The notes: a model not told the origin generated them from the letters alone. A stretch of DNA of 14,980 nt from an uncultured Prevotellaceae bacterium (GCA_902477365.1 CABSGW010000035.1:1-14980); one strand, 5' to 3'. Shown: positions 7,118 through 14,688, numbered from the stretch's first letter. Made by a program: numbers and translations.

Positions 7118-8248
7118 CTAGAGTCTTGTCATCACTTTTTGAACCATCCGGGCTTTCCAGCTTGTGAAATCACCAGCTATAATGTGTGCACGAGCCTCTT
7201 TGACTAACCATAGATAGAAAGCCAGGTTATGGATAGAGGCTATTTGTAAAGCCAATAACTCTTTGGCTTTAAACAGATGGTGCAGATAGGCTTTGCTGTA
7301 TTGGGTGTCTACATAACATATTCCGCTTGGGTCTACCGGCGAAAAGTCATCTTCCCATTTCTTATTACGCATATTCATGATACCTTCAGACGTGAAAAGC
7401 ATGGCGTTGCGTCCATTCCGTGTAGGCATCACACAATCAAACATATCTACTCCACGCTCTATGGCTTCCAGAATATTAGCAGGGGTACCAACCCCCATCA
7501 GATAACGGGGCTTTTCTTTAGGCAGAATCTCATTGACCACTTCAATCATTTCATACATCACATCAGTAGGTTCTCCTACAGCCAGTCCGCCAATGGCATA
7601 TCCCTCTGCGTTTTGAGCAGCCATGAACTCTGCGCTCTGGCGCCGTAAGTCGGGGTAAATACAACCTTGCACGATAGGGAACAATGCTTGTGAATGATTG
7701 TATAACGGTTCTGTCTCATTGAAACGCTTTATACAGCGTAACAACCAGTTATGTGTAAGCTGTAAACTTTTTTGGGCATATTGATAGTCTGCTGTTCCAG
7801 GAGGACATTCATCAAAAGCCATCATAATATCAGCGCCGATGACACGTTCAATATCCATCACTTTTTCAGGCGTGAAAAAGTGCTTGCTGCCATCAATATG
7901 TGACCTGAACTCACAACCATTCTCCGTCAGTTTTCGTATTCCCGTTAAGGAGAATACCTGAAAACCGCCGCTATCCGTCAGCATGGGTTTGTCAAATCCA
8001 TTGAATTTGTGTAAACCGCCTGCTTGCCGTAGCACGTCAAGCCCAGGTCTGAGATAAAGATGATAGGTGTTTCCTAATATGATTTGCGCCTTGATATCGT
8101 TTATCAATTCGTGCTGGTGTACACCTTTTACTGTTCCCAGGGTACCAACCGGCATAAATATAGGTGTTTCTATTTTACCATGATCGGTTGTAATAACACC
8201 TGCACGGGCGTTTGATTTTGCATCGGTCTGTTGTAAATCAAATGTCAT
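7118..8248 (-). CDS. tgt: Queuine/preQ1 tRNA-ribosyltransferase (Tgt), altered zinc site
   Basis: Exchanges guanine 34 of tRNAs with GUN anticodons (His, Asn, Asp, Tyr) for a queuosine precursor. At 376 residues it has the usual length. Key residues are present: Asp92 in TDSGGFQVF, Asp146 in MAFDECPP, the base-binding GGLAVGEP (220-227, with the Val typical of preQ1-using enzymes) and the nucleophile Asp271 in DMFDCVMPTR. The C-terminal zinc site, normally CxCxxC plus His, is altered: the three Cys positions read Gly309, Cys311 and Asp314, while His340 in the IHNLAFY motif is kept. I checked these codons on the DNA and no frameshift explains the change. The start codon overlaps the end of lon by 11 bases, suggesting translational coupling, and the permease gene follows after 13 bases. 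Function is near certain; whether zinc binds is open. Confidence 0.95.
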   Translation of the reverse strand: MTFDLQQTDAKSNARAGVITTDHGKIETPIFMPVGTLGTVKGVHQHELINDIKAQIILGNTYHLYLRPGLDVLRQAGGLHKFNGFDKPMLTDSGGFQVFSLTGIRKLTENGCEFRSHIDGSKHFFTPEKVMDIERVIGADIMMAFDECPPGTADYQYAQKSLQLTHNWLLRCIKRFNETEPLYNHSQALFPIVQGCIYPDLRRQSAEFMAAQNAEGYAIGGLAVGEPTDVMYEMIEVVNEILPKEKPRYLMGVGTPANILEAIERGVDMFDCVMPTRNGRNAMLFTSEGIMNMRNKKWEDDFSPVDPSGICYVDTQYSKAYLHHLFKAKELLALQIASIHNLAFYLWLVKEARAHIIAGDFTSWKARMVQKVMTRL

Positions 8249-10718
8249 TCGATGTTGTCTCTTTATCAGGAATGGTTAGATCTATTGCTTTATCTACTTT
8301 CTCGTCCAGTAACACAAATTTAAGCACCTCTTGCACATCACTGACGTAGTGAAACTCAAGGCCGGTTAAATAAATATCAGGAATTTCCTCGATATTCTTT
8401 TTGTTTTCTTTGCTCATGACAATGTCTGTGATACCGGCACGCTTAGCTGCCAATATCTTCTCTTTAATGCCGCCTACGGGTAACACTTTGCCGCGTAGGG
8501 TAATTTCGCCAGTCATTGCGACGTGCGGACGCACCTTACGCTGTGTCAGTGCCGATGCAATGGAGCAAGCCAACGTGATACCGGCTGACGGACCGTCTTT
8601 GGGTACAGCACCTTCAGGCACATGCACATGGATGTTCCAATGGTCAAAGATGCGTTCGTCAATGTGTAAACTGTCTGTGTGTGCTTTGATGTATTCTAAA
8701 GCCAACACCGCCGATTCTTTCATCACATCTCCCAGGCTACCCGTAAGCGTTAGTTTGGAGCCTTTTCCTTTACTTAAGCTGGTTTCAATGAATAAGATTT
8801 CACCACCTACAGATGTCCAGGCCAGTCCGGTTACCACACCGGCATACTGGTTTCCTTGGTATTTGTCCCGGCTGTAAGGAGGTTTCCCCAACAAGTCCTC
8901 GAGCTGGTTATTGGATATGTTGTAAGACGAGGTGTTTGCCGGTATCGTACCATTGACAATACGGAATGCTATTTTGCGGAATAGCTTGTTGAGTGCTTTC
9001 TCTAGTCCTCGTACACCACTTTCGCGTGTGTACTGCTCAATGATTTTTTCGATAATCTGCCCGTTGAGTTTAATCGGCACATGAACACGTGGATCAATAC
9101 CGGCATTTGCTTTCTCTTTCGGAATGAGATGTTTTTTCGCGATTTCTATTTTTTCTTCCGTCAAGTAACCACTTACTTCGATCAATTCCATACGGTCAAG
9201 CAACGGGCGGGGAATCGTGCCCAGGTTGTTGGCTGTGGCAATAAACAACACTTTCGACAAGTCATAGTCAATATCCAGGAAATTATCATGGAACGCATTG
9301 TTTTGTTCCGGATCAAGCACCTCCAACAGAGCTGATGACGGATCGCCGTTGTGGTTGCTTTGAGATACTTTATCTATTTCATCCAGGATGAATACCGGAT
9401 CATCCGAACCTGCTTTTATCAGACTTTTGATGATTCGTCCCGGCATTGCACCGATGTAGGTACGGCGGTGACCGCGTATTTCGGCTTCATCGTGTACACC
9501 ACCCAATGAGATGCGTACATATTGACGTTTCAGTGCAGCAGCAACGCTTTTTCCGAGTGATGTTTTACCCACTCCCGGAGGGCCATACAAGCAGATAATC
9601 GGCGACTTTAAATCTCCTCGCAATGTGAGTACTGCCAAATGTTCCAAAATGCGTTCTTTTACTTTCTCGAGACCATAATGGTCTTTGTTAAGTACCCGTT
9701 CCGCATGTTTGATATCCAGGTCGTCTGTCGTACATATACCCCACGGCAAACTAAGCATAACCTGCAAATAGTTAAGCTGTACGTTATAATCAGGGCTTTG
9801 TGGATTCAGTCGTTCCAGTTTGGCCAGTTCCTTCAAAAAGATTTTTTGAACTTCTTCAGACCACTTTTTGTCTTGTGCCTTTTTTTGAAGTTCGTTCATG
9901 TCCTGATTGGTAGGCGATTCGCCTAACTCGTCCTGGATGTTTTTGATTTGCTGTTGCAAATAGTATTCTTTTTGTTGCTGATCCAACTCTTCGCGCGTCT
10001 TTTCCTGAATGCTAGCCTTGAGTGTGGCATATTGGCATTCTCGGTTAAGCAAGGATAACAGTTTATAGGCACGGTCTTTCAGGGAAGAGATGGAAAGCAT
10101 CTCGTTCTTCTCGGCTACTGAGAAAGGCAAATTGGTACATATAAAGTTAATCAGGAACATCTTGTTGCTGATATTCCGTATGGCGAAAGCCGGTTCCTCG
10201 CGAGATGATTCGCTCATCTTCAGAAGGCGTATGGTCAAGTCCTTGCAGGCATCAATGAGTGCTGTAAACTCTTTGTCTGTTTCGTCTTCCAATTCTTCAT
10301 TCAATAGCTGCACGCCACCTGACAGATAGGGCAATGTCTTTTCAATGGATGTTAATTGAAATCTGCTGAAACCTTGAAGCAAGACTGTGAAACTGCTGTC
10401 AGGTAACTCTAAAATGCGAATGATCTTCGCGATTGTACCGATCTTGTAAAGGTGTTCAAAGCCGGGCTTTTCAACTTCTTGGTTGAGTTGGCAAGTCACA
10501 CCGATGTAGTGACCTTTTTTATGGGCCTCTCTTACAAGTTTTAGCGAAGATTTTCTGCCGACAGTTACAGGAATTACCACTCCGGGGTAAAGCACCATGT
10601 TTCGAAGAGGTAGGATAGGTATCGTTTCTTCAATCGTAATGTCAAATAAACTATTGATGTCACCGTCAAAGTCAGCAATCAATGAAAATGGATTATGATT
10701 GGAGTCGTTGTTGTTCAT
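8238..10718 (-). CDS. lon: ATP-dependent Lon protease
   Basis: Cytoplasmic hexameric AAA+ serine protease degrading misfolded and selected regulatory proteins. The 826-residue protein is complete. An N-terminal substrate-binding domain starts at about 33 (IPILPLRNMVLYPG), with a coiled-coil helical region near 230-310 rich in Gln, Glu and Lys. Walker A is GPPGVGKT (379-386), Walker B FILDEID (443-449) and sensor TAN (495-497). The protease domain has the catalytic Ser711 in PKDGPSAG and Lys754 in GGIKEK, 43 residues apart as in E. coli Lon. It is the first gene of a four-gene unit (lon, tgt, permease, helicase). The ATG at 10718 follows an A/T-rich leader of about 45 bases with a -7 element upstream. 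An N-terminal stretch of about 30 residues before the domain is Asn/Asp-rich and likely disordered. No heat-shock-type element is recognised. Confidence 0.97.
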   Translation of the reverse strand: MNNNDSNHNPFSLIADFDGDINSLFDITIEETIPILPLRNMVLYPGVVIPVTVGRKSSLKLVREAHKKGHYIGVTCQLNQEVEKPGFEHLYKIGTIAKIIRILELPDSSFTVLLQGFSRFQLTSIEKTLPYLSGGVQLLNEELEDETDKEFTALIDACKDLTIRLLKMSESSREEPAFAIRNISNKMFLINFICTNLPFSVAEKNEMLSISSLKDRAYKLLSLLNRECQYATLKASIQEKTREELDQQQKEYYLQQQIKNIQDELGESPTNQDMNELQKKAQDKKWSEEVQKIFLKELAKLERLNPQSPDYNVQLNYLQVMLSLPWGICTTDDLDIKHAERVLNKDHYGLEKVKERILEHLAVLTLRGDLKSPIICLYGPPGVGKTSLGKSVAAALKRQYVRISLGGVHDEAEIRGHRRTYIGAMPGRIIKSLIKAGSDDPVFILDEIDKVSQSNHNGDPSSALLEVLDPEQNNAFHDNFLDIDYDLSKVLFIATANNLGTIPRPLLDRMELIEVSGYLTEEKIEIAKKHLIPKEKANAGIDPRVHVPIKLNGQIIEKIIEQYTRESGVRGLEKALNKLFRKIAFRIVNGTIPANTSSYNISNNQLEDLLGKPPYSRDKYQGNQYAGVVTGLAWTSVGGEILFIETSLSKGKGSKLTLTGSLGDVMKESAVLALEYIKAHTDSLHIDERIFDHWNIHVHVPEGAVPKDGPSAGITLACSIASALTQRKVRPHVAMTGEITLRGKVLPVGGIKEKILAAKRAGITDIVMSKENKKNIEEIPDIYLTGLEFHYVSDVQEVLKFVLLDEKVDKAIDLTIPDKETTSNDI

Positions 10719-10767
10719 TATTTCAAATTTAAAAGCTCTTAACCGATTAGGAGCGTAAAAAACTGTG

Positions 10768-10775
10768 CAAAGTTA
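10768..10775 (-). promoter_or_regulatory. -7 promoter element of the lon operon
   Basis: On the minus strand TAACTTTG (10775-10768) matches TAnnTTTG. No TTTG is seen 19-21 bases upstream, so the -33 part is degenerate and an activator or alternative sigma factor is possible. It gives a leader of about 43 bases. Confidence 0.55.
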
Positions 10776-10816
10776 GTGTTTTTTCTTCAATTATTAGATG
10801 AAGCTCTGTAGAAACT

Positions 10817-10847
10817 TTTGGCTTTCTGATAATAATGTGTAATTTAG
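10817..10847 (+). promoter_or_regulatory. Promoter of the tRNA methyltransferase gene
   Basis: TTTG (10817-10820), a 19-base spacer and TAATTTAG (10840-10847), seven of eight positions of TAnnTTTG with two of them free. The start would fall at about 10854, giving a very short leader before the ATG at 10867. Confidence 0.6.
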
Positions 10848-10866
10848 CATTCAATAAGTATTTTTT

Positions 10867-11574
10867 ATGGGTGGAACTAATTTTCAATTTAAGCAATTTG
10901 CCGTTTACCATAACCGTTGCGCCATGAAGGTGGGAACTGATGGGGTATTACTGGGCGCGTGGGCCGATGTCGGACGTGCTAAGTCGGTTTTGGATATAGG
11001 TACAGGCTCAGGGGTTATCGCACTGATGGTGGCTCAACGGAGCAAGGCTGATGTAGTAGGTGTAGAGATTGACCAGGAGGCCTTTTCGCAAGCTTGCGAA
11101 AACTATGCGTGTTCGCCCTGGAGTCCTCGTTTGAAGGCCGTTTGTGCCGATATAACGACCTATACACACGATGCTGCTTTTGATGCGATACTTTCTAATC
11201 CTCCGTTTTATCGAAATGGACTTGGAGCAAAGAGTGCGCAGCGTAGCATGGCAAGAATGGAGGCGTGTTTGCCATATTCTCAATTAATCGCTGCAACTGT
11301 GCGTTTGTTGAAGGATAGAGGAGATTTTTTTGTTGTGTTACCTTTTGACGAAGCGGAACATTTTAGTTATCAATGCTGGGAGCAAGGACTACAACTGAGA
11401 CGGCGGACGGATGTATGTACTAAGGTGGGGAAACGGGCTAAAAGGGTGTTACTGCATTATGTAAAGGGAGAAGGTGCGGATATCAGTCGAAACACCTTGT
11501 TTATCCAAGCCGAAACGGGTGATTATACGGAAATGTATAGACAGCTTGTGGGCGACTTTTATTTGAAAATGTAA
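10867..11574 (+). CDS. trmN6: tRNA (adenine-N6)-methyltransferase, TrmN6/YfiC family
   Basis: AdoMet-dependent methyltransferase; the E. coli relative makes N6-methyladenosine at position 37 of tRNA-Val1. The 235 residues carry the family start FKQFAVYHNRCAMKVGTDG (8-26), motif I DIGTGSG (43-49) for AdoMet, an acidic residue after strand 2 (Glu67 in GVEID) for the ribose, and the catalytic NPPF (111-114) of N6-adenine enzymes. The C-terminal half has the usual family pattern (LPF, then RRRTDVCTKVGKRAKRVLL). It is a single gene, divergent from lon, ending in two tandem hairpins shared with the convergent lipid kinase. A very short leader and no clear Shine-Dalgarno sequence precede the ATG. 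The tRNA target in Bacteroidales is inferred from the E. coli homologue. Confidence 0.9.
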   Translation: MGGTNFQFKQFAVYHNRCAMKVGTDGVLLGAWADVGRAKSVLDIGTGSGVIALMVAQRSKADVVGVEIDQEAFSQACENYACSPWSPRLKAVCADITTYTHDAAFDAILSNPPFYRNGLGAKSAQRSMARMEACLPYSQLIAATVRLLKDRGDFFVVLPFDEAEHFSYQCWEQGLQLRRRTDVCTKVGKRAKRVLLHYVKGEGADISRNTLFIQAETGDYTEMYRQLVGDFYLKM

Positions 11575-11600
11575 TGTTCGTCAGAAAGGGGAGGGCTTAT

Positions 11601-11666
11601 TGTGTCCGTTCAAAAGACCAGCCGTGTTTGTTCAAACAAACACGGCTGGTCTTTTGAACGGACACA
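11601..11666. repeat. 30-bp perfect inverted repeat, 6-base loop
   Basis: The arms 11601-11630 and 11637-11666 are exact reverse complements around TTCAAA. It starts 26 bases after the methyltransferase stop. Within the right arm the GC-rich core (CACGGCTGGT) is followed by CTTTTG, so it may terminate the methyltransferase transcript, but the stem then continues for another 10 bp beyond any U-run, which is not typical of an intrinsic terminator. It could instead be a 3' stabilising stem or an RNase III substrate. It is separated by only four bases from the next hairpin. Confidence 0.85.
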
Positions 11667-11670
11667 TAGG

Positions 11671-11730
11671 ATCGATAAAAACAAAATATCCAACAGCGTG
11701 AGCATCGTTGGATATTTTGTTTTTATCGAT
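11671..11730. terminator. Terminator of the lipid kinase gene, 24-bp perfect stem
   Basis: The arms 11671-11694 and 11707-11730 pair perfectly over 24 bp with a 12-base loop. The outer A-run and T-run (ATAAAAACAAAATA / TATTTTGTTTTTAT) give a U-tract on either strand. It begins two bases after the kinase stop codon, so the kinase 3' UTR is essentially this hairpin. It can also stop readthrough from the plus strand. Confidence 0.85.
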
Positions 11731-11732
11731 TG

Positions 11733-12755
11733 TCATTTCTTCTTCAGTTTACTAAGCCAAAACTTGTTTATGGATTGCAAACGCCGGTTTTGTATCATGA
11801 TTTCGTCGTGGATGTTCTCAAATAGCCCGGTGAAAAACTGTAGAAAGTTCTCGTTTCGTATTTCGGACTGAGGGTTGGTAATAATATTCAGTCCCTTCTC
11901 GATGATTTCCACTTCAATGGTTTTTCCTGTAATGAGGGGGTCTCCGTCACAGTGTACAGCACCTTCTGTCTGTCGGGTGATTTTAATTTTTTTCGCTTTG
12001 AACATTTTGATGTGACTGTTCTTTTCCAGCGTTTTATTGAATAGCTGAATGGCAATTTGAGGCGATTCGATGGTGCTGAATGGTTCCATGATGGTAATGT
12101 CCATAAGTCCGTCGCTCATAGAGGCTTCTGGGGCTATGTAGGCATTGTTCCCATATTGCGAAGCATTTGCACAAGCTATCAAAAAAGCTTTGTATTTCAC
12201 CGTTCCGGTTTCGTCTTCAACCAAGTAGGTTTCAGGCTTATATCGAAGCCCCTCGCGCAATGTGTTTTCTAAATAGGATAACAATCCGCGTTTACCCGCA
12301 TTCGCAAATTTGAAACTGACGAAAGCATCGAATCCAACACCACAAGTACAAAAGAAGGGAAGACCGTTGATCTTACCATAGTCCAGACATTCTATATGGC
12401 ATTGGTTAATGATGGAAATCGCTTTCTTGCTGTCCATAGGAATTTGAAGATGGCGTGCAAGTCCGTTGCCCGATCCGCATGGAATGATGCCCAGTGCGGT
12501 AGGTGTGTGCGTTAGCGAACGTGCAACTTCGTTTACCGTGCCGTCGCCCCCAATGGCAACAACCATGTCTATTCCCGCTTGCACGGCTTCATGGGCCAGA
12601 ATTGCTGCATGTCCGGCATATTCGGTTTTTTTGATCTGAAAAGAGAAACGTGTACGATCTATCAAATCCTCGATTTGATCAAGGATCTGCTGTTTATTCT
12701 TAGTTCCCGAAATAGGGTTTACGATGAAAGTGATAGTACGTTTGGTCGATTCCAT
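11733..12755 (-). CDS. Diacylglycerol kinase-family lipid kinase (possible sphingoid-base kinase)
   Basis: Transfers phosphate from a nucleoside triphosphate to a lipid hydroxyl, probably at the inner membrane face. The 340 residues contain the DAGK catalytic fold: VNPISG (12-17), the nucleotide-binding GGDGT (69-73), GSGNGLARHL (94-103), a second beta domain with SDGLMDI (214-220) and the acidic HCDGDP (268-273). The last has Asp where DgkB and sphingosine kinases usually have Glu. Residues from about 296 on are a charged, amphipathic extension (FFTGLFENIHDEIM, then basic SKLKKK) that may bind membrane; YegS/DgkB enzymes usually end near 300. It is divergent from spt, with a 169-base shared control region. 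The substrate is not shown by sequence: diacylglycerol, a sphingoid base or another lipid are all possible. Sphingosine and diacylglycerol kinases share this fold, so the neighbour is the only hint. Confidence 0.88.
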   Translation of the reverse strand: MESTKRTITFIVNPISGTKNKQQILDQIEDLIDRTRFSFQIKKTEYAGHAAILAHEAVQAGIDMVVAIGGDGTVNEVARSLTHTPTALGIIPCGSGNGLARHLQIPMDSKKAISIINQCHIECLDYGKINGLPFFCTCGVGFDAFVSFKFANAGKRGLLSYLENTLREGLRYKPETYLVEDETGTVKYKAFLIACANASQYGNNAYIAPEASMSDGLMDITIMEPFSTIESPQIAIQLFNKTLEKNSHIKMFKAKKIKITRQTEGAVHCDGDPLITGKTIEVEIIEKGLNIITNPQSEIRNENFLQFFTGLFENIHDEIMIQNRRLQSINKFWLSKLKKK

Positions 12756-12768
12756 ATTATTCCTACTG

Positions 12769-12776
12769 CAAAATTA
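12769..12776 (-). promoter_or_regulatory. -7 promoter element of the lipid kinase gene
   Basis: TAATTTTG on the minus strand (12776-12769) matches TAnnTTTG and lies 13 bases before the ATG. No good -33 element is visible. If it is used, transcription would start about six bases before the start codon, so the message is nearly leaderless. Confidence 0.45.
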
Positions 12777-12869
12777 CATTTTTCCTTCTGATTACTTAAG
12801 TCTATGTTCAATAAATCTTTTCAATCGTGTTTTTTCGCGATTTAAGTGGGTGGTTAATTATAAATTTAT

Positions 12870-12877
12870 TATCTTTG
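12870..12877 (+). promoter_or_regulatory. -7 promoter element of spt
   Basis: TATCTTTG matches TAnnTTTG exactly, with transcription expected near 12884 and a leader of about 40 bases. The -33 region lacks TTTG. The region between 12781 and 12869 is A/T-rich and separates the two divergent promoters; I see no strong dyad there. Confidence 0.6.
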
Positions 12878-12924
12878 CGCCGTTTTTTAACAACCATTTG
12901 TAAAATCCTCTTCCTAACAATATT

Positions 12925-14109
12925 ATGGGCTTATTACAAGAGAAACTATCAAAATTTGATTTGCCTCAACGCTATATGGCGCAGGGCGTATATCCCTATT
13001 TTCGTGAAATAGAGGGAAAACAAGGTACTGAAGTATGTATGGCCGGACAGCCTGTCTTAATGTTTGGATCGAACGCCTATACAGGGCTGACAGGAGACGA
13101 ACGGGTGATAGAAGCTGCTTCAAAAGCCTTGCACAAGTATGGAACAGGATGTGCCGGTTCACGTTTCTTGAACGGAACGCTCGATTTGCATATACAGTTA
13201 GAAAAGGAATTGGCGGCTTTTGTAGGTAAAGACGAAGCGCTTTGTTTTTCTACGGGTTTTACGGTGAATTCAGGTGTAGTCGCCAGCCTTACAGGACGCG
13301 AGGATTATATTATTTGCGATGACCGGGATCATGCTTCTATCGTAGACGGACGTCGTCTCTCTTTTTCCACCAACTTGAAGTATAAGCACAACGATATGGA
13401 AGATTTGGAGAAGCAGTTGCAAAAGTGTAATCCGGATTCTATCAAGTTGATTGTTGTGGATGGAGTGTTCTCCATGGAAGGAGATTTGGCAAACTTGCCT
13501 GAAATTATTCGTCTGAAGAAAAAATATAATGCAACAGTCATGGTGGACGAAGCACACGGAATTGGTGTGTTCGGACGCAATGGGCGTGGTGTTTGCGATC
13601 ATTTCGGGTTGACCGATGAGGTTGATCTGATTATGGGTACATTCAGTAAGTCGTTGGCCTCGATCGGTGGATTTATTGCTGCTGACAAATCGGTTATCAA
13701 TTGGTTGCGCCATAATACGCGTACTTATATTTTCAGTGCAAGTAATGCGCCTGCGGCAACGGCGGCAGCACTCGAAGCATTACATATTTTGGAAAAGGAG
13801 CCGGAACGTTTGGAACGTCTGTGGGATGTGACCCGTTATGCGCTGAAGTGTTTCCGTGATAATGGGTTCGAGATTGGTGAGACAGAGTCGCCCATTATTC
13901 CCTTGTATGTAAGAGATACCGATAAGACATTCATGGTTACAAAGATGGCGTTTGATGAAGGAGTTTTTATAAATCCGGTGATACCTCCGGCCTGTGCTCC
14001 TCACGACACTTTAGTTCGTGTGGCGTTGATGGCCACTCATACCAAAGAGCAGGTTGATTTTGCCGTTAACAAGCTTGTGAAAGTGTTTAAATCATTGGAT
14101 TTGCTCTAA
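12925..14109 (+). CDS. spt: Serine palmitoyltransferase (alpha-oxoamine synthase family)
   Basis: PLP enzyme condensing L-serine with a fatty acyl-CoA to 3-ketosphinganine, the first step of sphingolipid synthesis, which makes the ceramide lipids of the Bacteroidales envelope. The 394 residues carry the active site: His136 in RDHASIVDG stacking on PLP, Asp208 and His211 in VDEAHG, and the Schiff-base Lys242 in GTFSKSLASIGG. The first 30 residues (MGLLQEKLSKFDLPQ, then VYPYFREIEG) and the C-terminus (VFINPVIPPACAP, VRVALMATHT) agree closely with Bacteroides SPT as I remember it. Automatic annotation often calls this 2-amino-3-ketobutyrate CoA ligase or BioF; the gene context (no threonine dehydrogenase or biotin genes) gives no support for those. 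It is monocistronic, with its own -7 element and a strong terminator. Later steps of the pathway are not in this window. Confidence 0.93.
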   Translation: MGLLQEKLSKFDLPQRYMAQGVYPYFREIEGKQGTEVCMAGQPVLMFGSNAYTGLTGDERVIEAASKALHKYGTGCAGSRFLNGTLDLHIQLEKELAAFVGKDEALCFSTGFTVNSGVVASLTGREDYIICDDRDHASIVDGRRLSFSTNLKYKHNDMEDLEKQLQKCNPDSIKLIVVDGVFSMEGDLANLPEIIRLKKKYNATVMVDEAHGIGVFGRNGRGVCDHFGLTDEVDLIMGTFSKSLASIGGFIAADKSVINWLRHNTRTYIFSASNAPAATAAALEALHILEKEPERLERLWDVTRYALKCFRDNGFEIGETESPIIPLYVRDTDKTFMVTKMAFDEGVFINPVIPPACAPHDTLVRVALMATHTKEQVDFAVNKLVKVFKSLDLL

Positions 14110-14131
14110 AGAGAATCGTCTGTTTAAATAT

Positions 14132-14178
14132 AAAAACGCGGCAACTTGAATTCAGAACAATCAAGTTGCCGCATTTTT
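14132..14178. terminator. Terminator downstream of spt
   Basis: The arms 14132-14149 and 14161-14178 pair over 18 bp with one C/A mismatch and an 11-base loop. The core GCGGCAACTTGA is flanked by AAAAA and TTTTT, so it can work in both directions. It lies 22 bases after the spt stop; the convergent lipoprotein gene ends 83 bases further on. Confidence 0.88.
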
Positions 14179-14261
14179 GTTGGTACAAAGATGTTGTATT
14201 AGCCTCTTATATGTCAGTCGTTTTTATTCGGTTCAACTCATGTAGGACGATGAGAACTATG

Positions 14262-14666
14262 CTAGTCAGTGTAGTCATCATAGGTGAAAGTGGTCCGTAA
14301 TAGTTCTTTGTGGCTTGATTTGGAGTGGAAAATGTAGACGAAGTTCACTTTTTCATCTTTCATAGCTTTCATCTCAACCGAATTACGGATAGAATTCAAT
14401 GCCTCTTGCTTGAAGGTATTTGCGGATTGCTTCATCAATTCTGCGTTGTCATATTCGCCGGATAGTGTGTGGTAGTAGCTACGCGTGCGTGTTGTGATGG
14501 AGTAGGTGATGCTATCCAGCACAATATCTTTTCCCACTCGTTGTGGACAGAAACGTTCTGTGTAGGCTTTTGTTTCTCGTAAACAACGCTCGTCAAAGGT
14601 TTCTTGTTTGCATGCAGTATAAACGAATAATACTAGAATAAAGGCTCCGTGTAAAAAATATTTCAT
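14262..14666 (-). CDS. Small putative lipoprotein of unknown function
   Basis: I do not recognise this family. From the ATG at 14666 it is 134 residues; a TTG at 14672 would add two. The start MKYFLHGAFILVLFVYTAC is a short signal peptide with a Cys at residue 19, probably lipidated; the -3 residue is Tyr where Leu is usual, so the lipobox is imperfect. No acidic export signal follows the Cys (KQET), so surface exposure is not suggested. The mature part has two more Cys near its start (CLRETKAYTERFC), then alternating strand-like segments (DIVLDSITYSITTRTRSYYHTLSG), a helix (KQSANTFKQEALNSIRNSVEMKAMKDE) and a final strand with FVYIFHS, about the size of a cystatin-like or NTF2-like fold, which is only a guess. 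It has its own -7 element and converges on spt. Confidence 0.75.
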   Translation of the reverse strand: MKYFLHGAFILVLFVYTACKQETFDERCLRETKAYTERFCPQRVGKDIVLDSITYSITTRTRSYYHTLSGEYDNAELMKQSANTFKQEALNSIRNSVEMKAMKDEKVNFVYIFHSKSSHKELLRTTFTYDDYTD

Positions 14667-14688
14667 CTTCAATTCTTTTTATGTGGTG

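Noticed and set aside
8401..8877. 158-codon plus-strand open frame inside lon
   Set aside because: It lies opposite the conserved Lon protease domain, and its composition (Ser, Pro, Met and Arg-rich) is that of an antisense shadow.
11601..11730. CRISPR-like or insertion-element ends
   Set aside because: The two hairpins have unrelated arm sequences, there is no repeat-spacer pattern, no transposase and no target-site duplication that I can see.
13270..13713. 147-codon minus-strand open frame inside spt
   Set aside because: It is antisense to the most conserved part of spt, including the PLP lysine; the long open frame is a by-product of spt codon use.
12925..14109. Alternative calls of 2-amino-3-ketobutyrate CoA ligase or 8-amino-7-oxononanoate synthase for the spt gene
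   Set aside because: These share the same fold and active site, but N- and C-terminal sequences match Bacteroides serine palmitoyltransferase as I recall it, and no threonine-degradation or biotin gene is adjacent.
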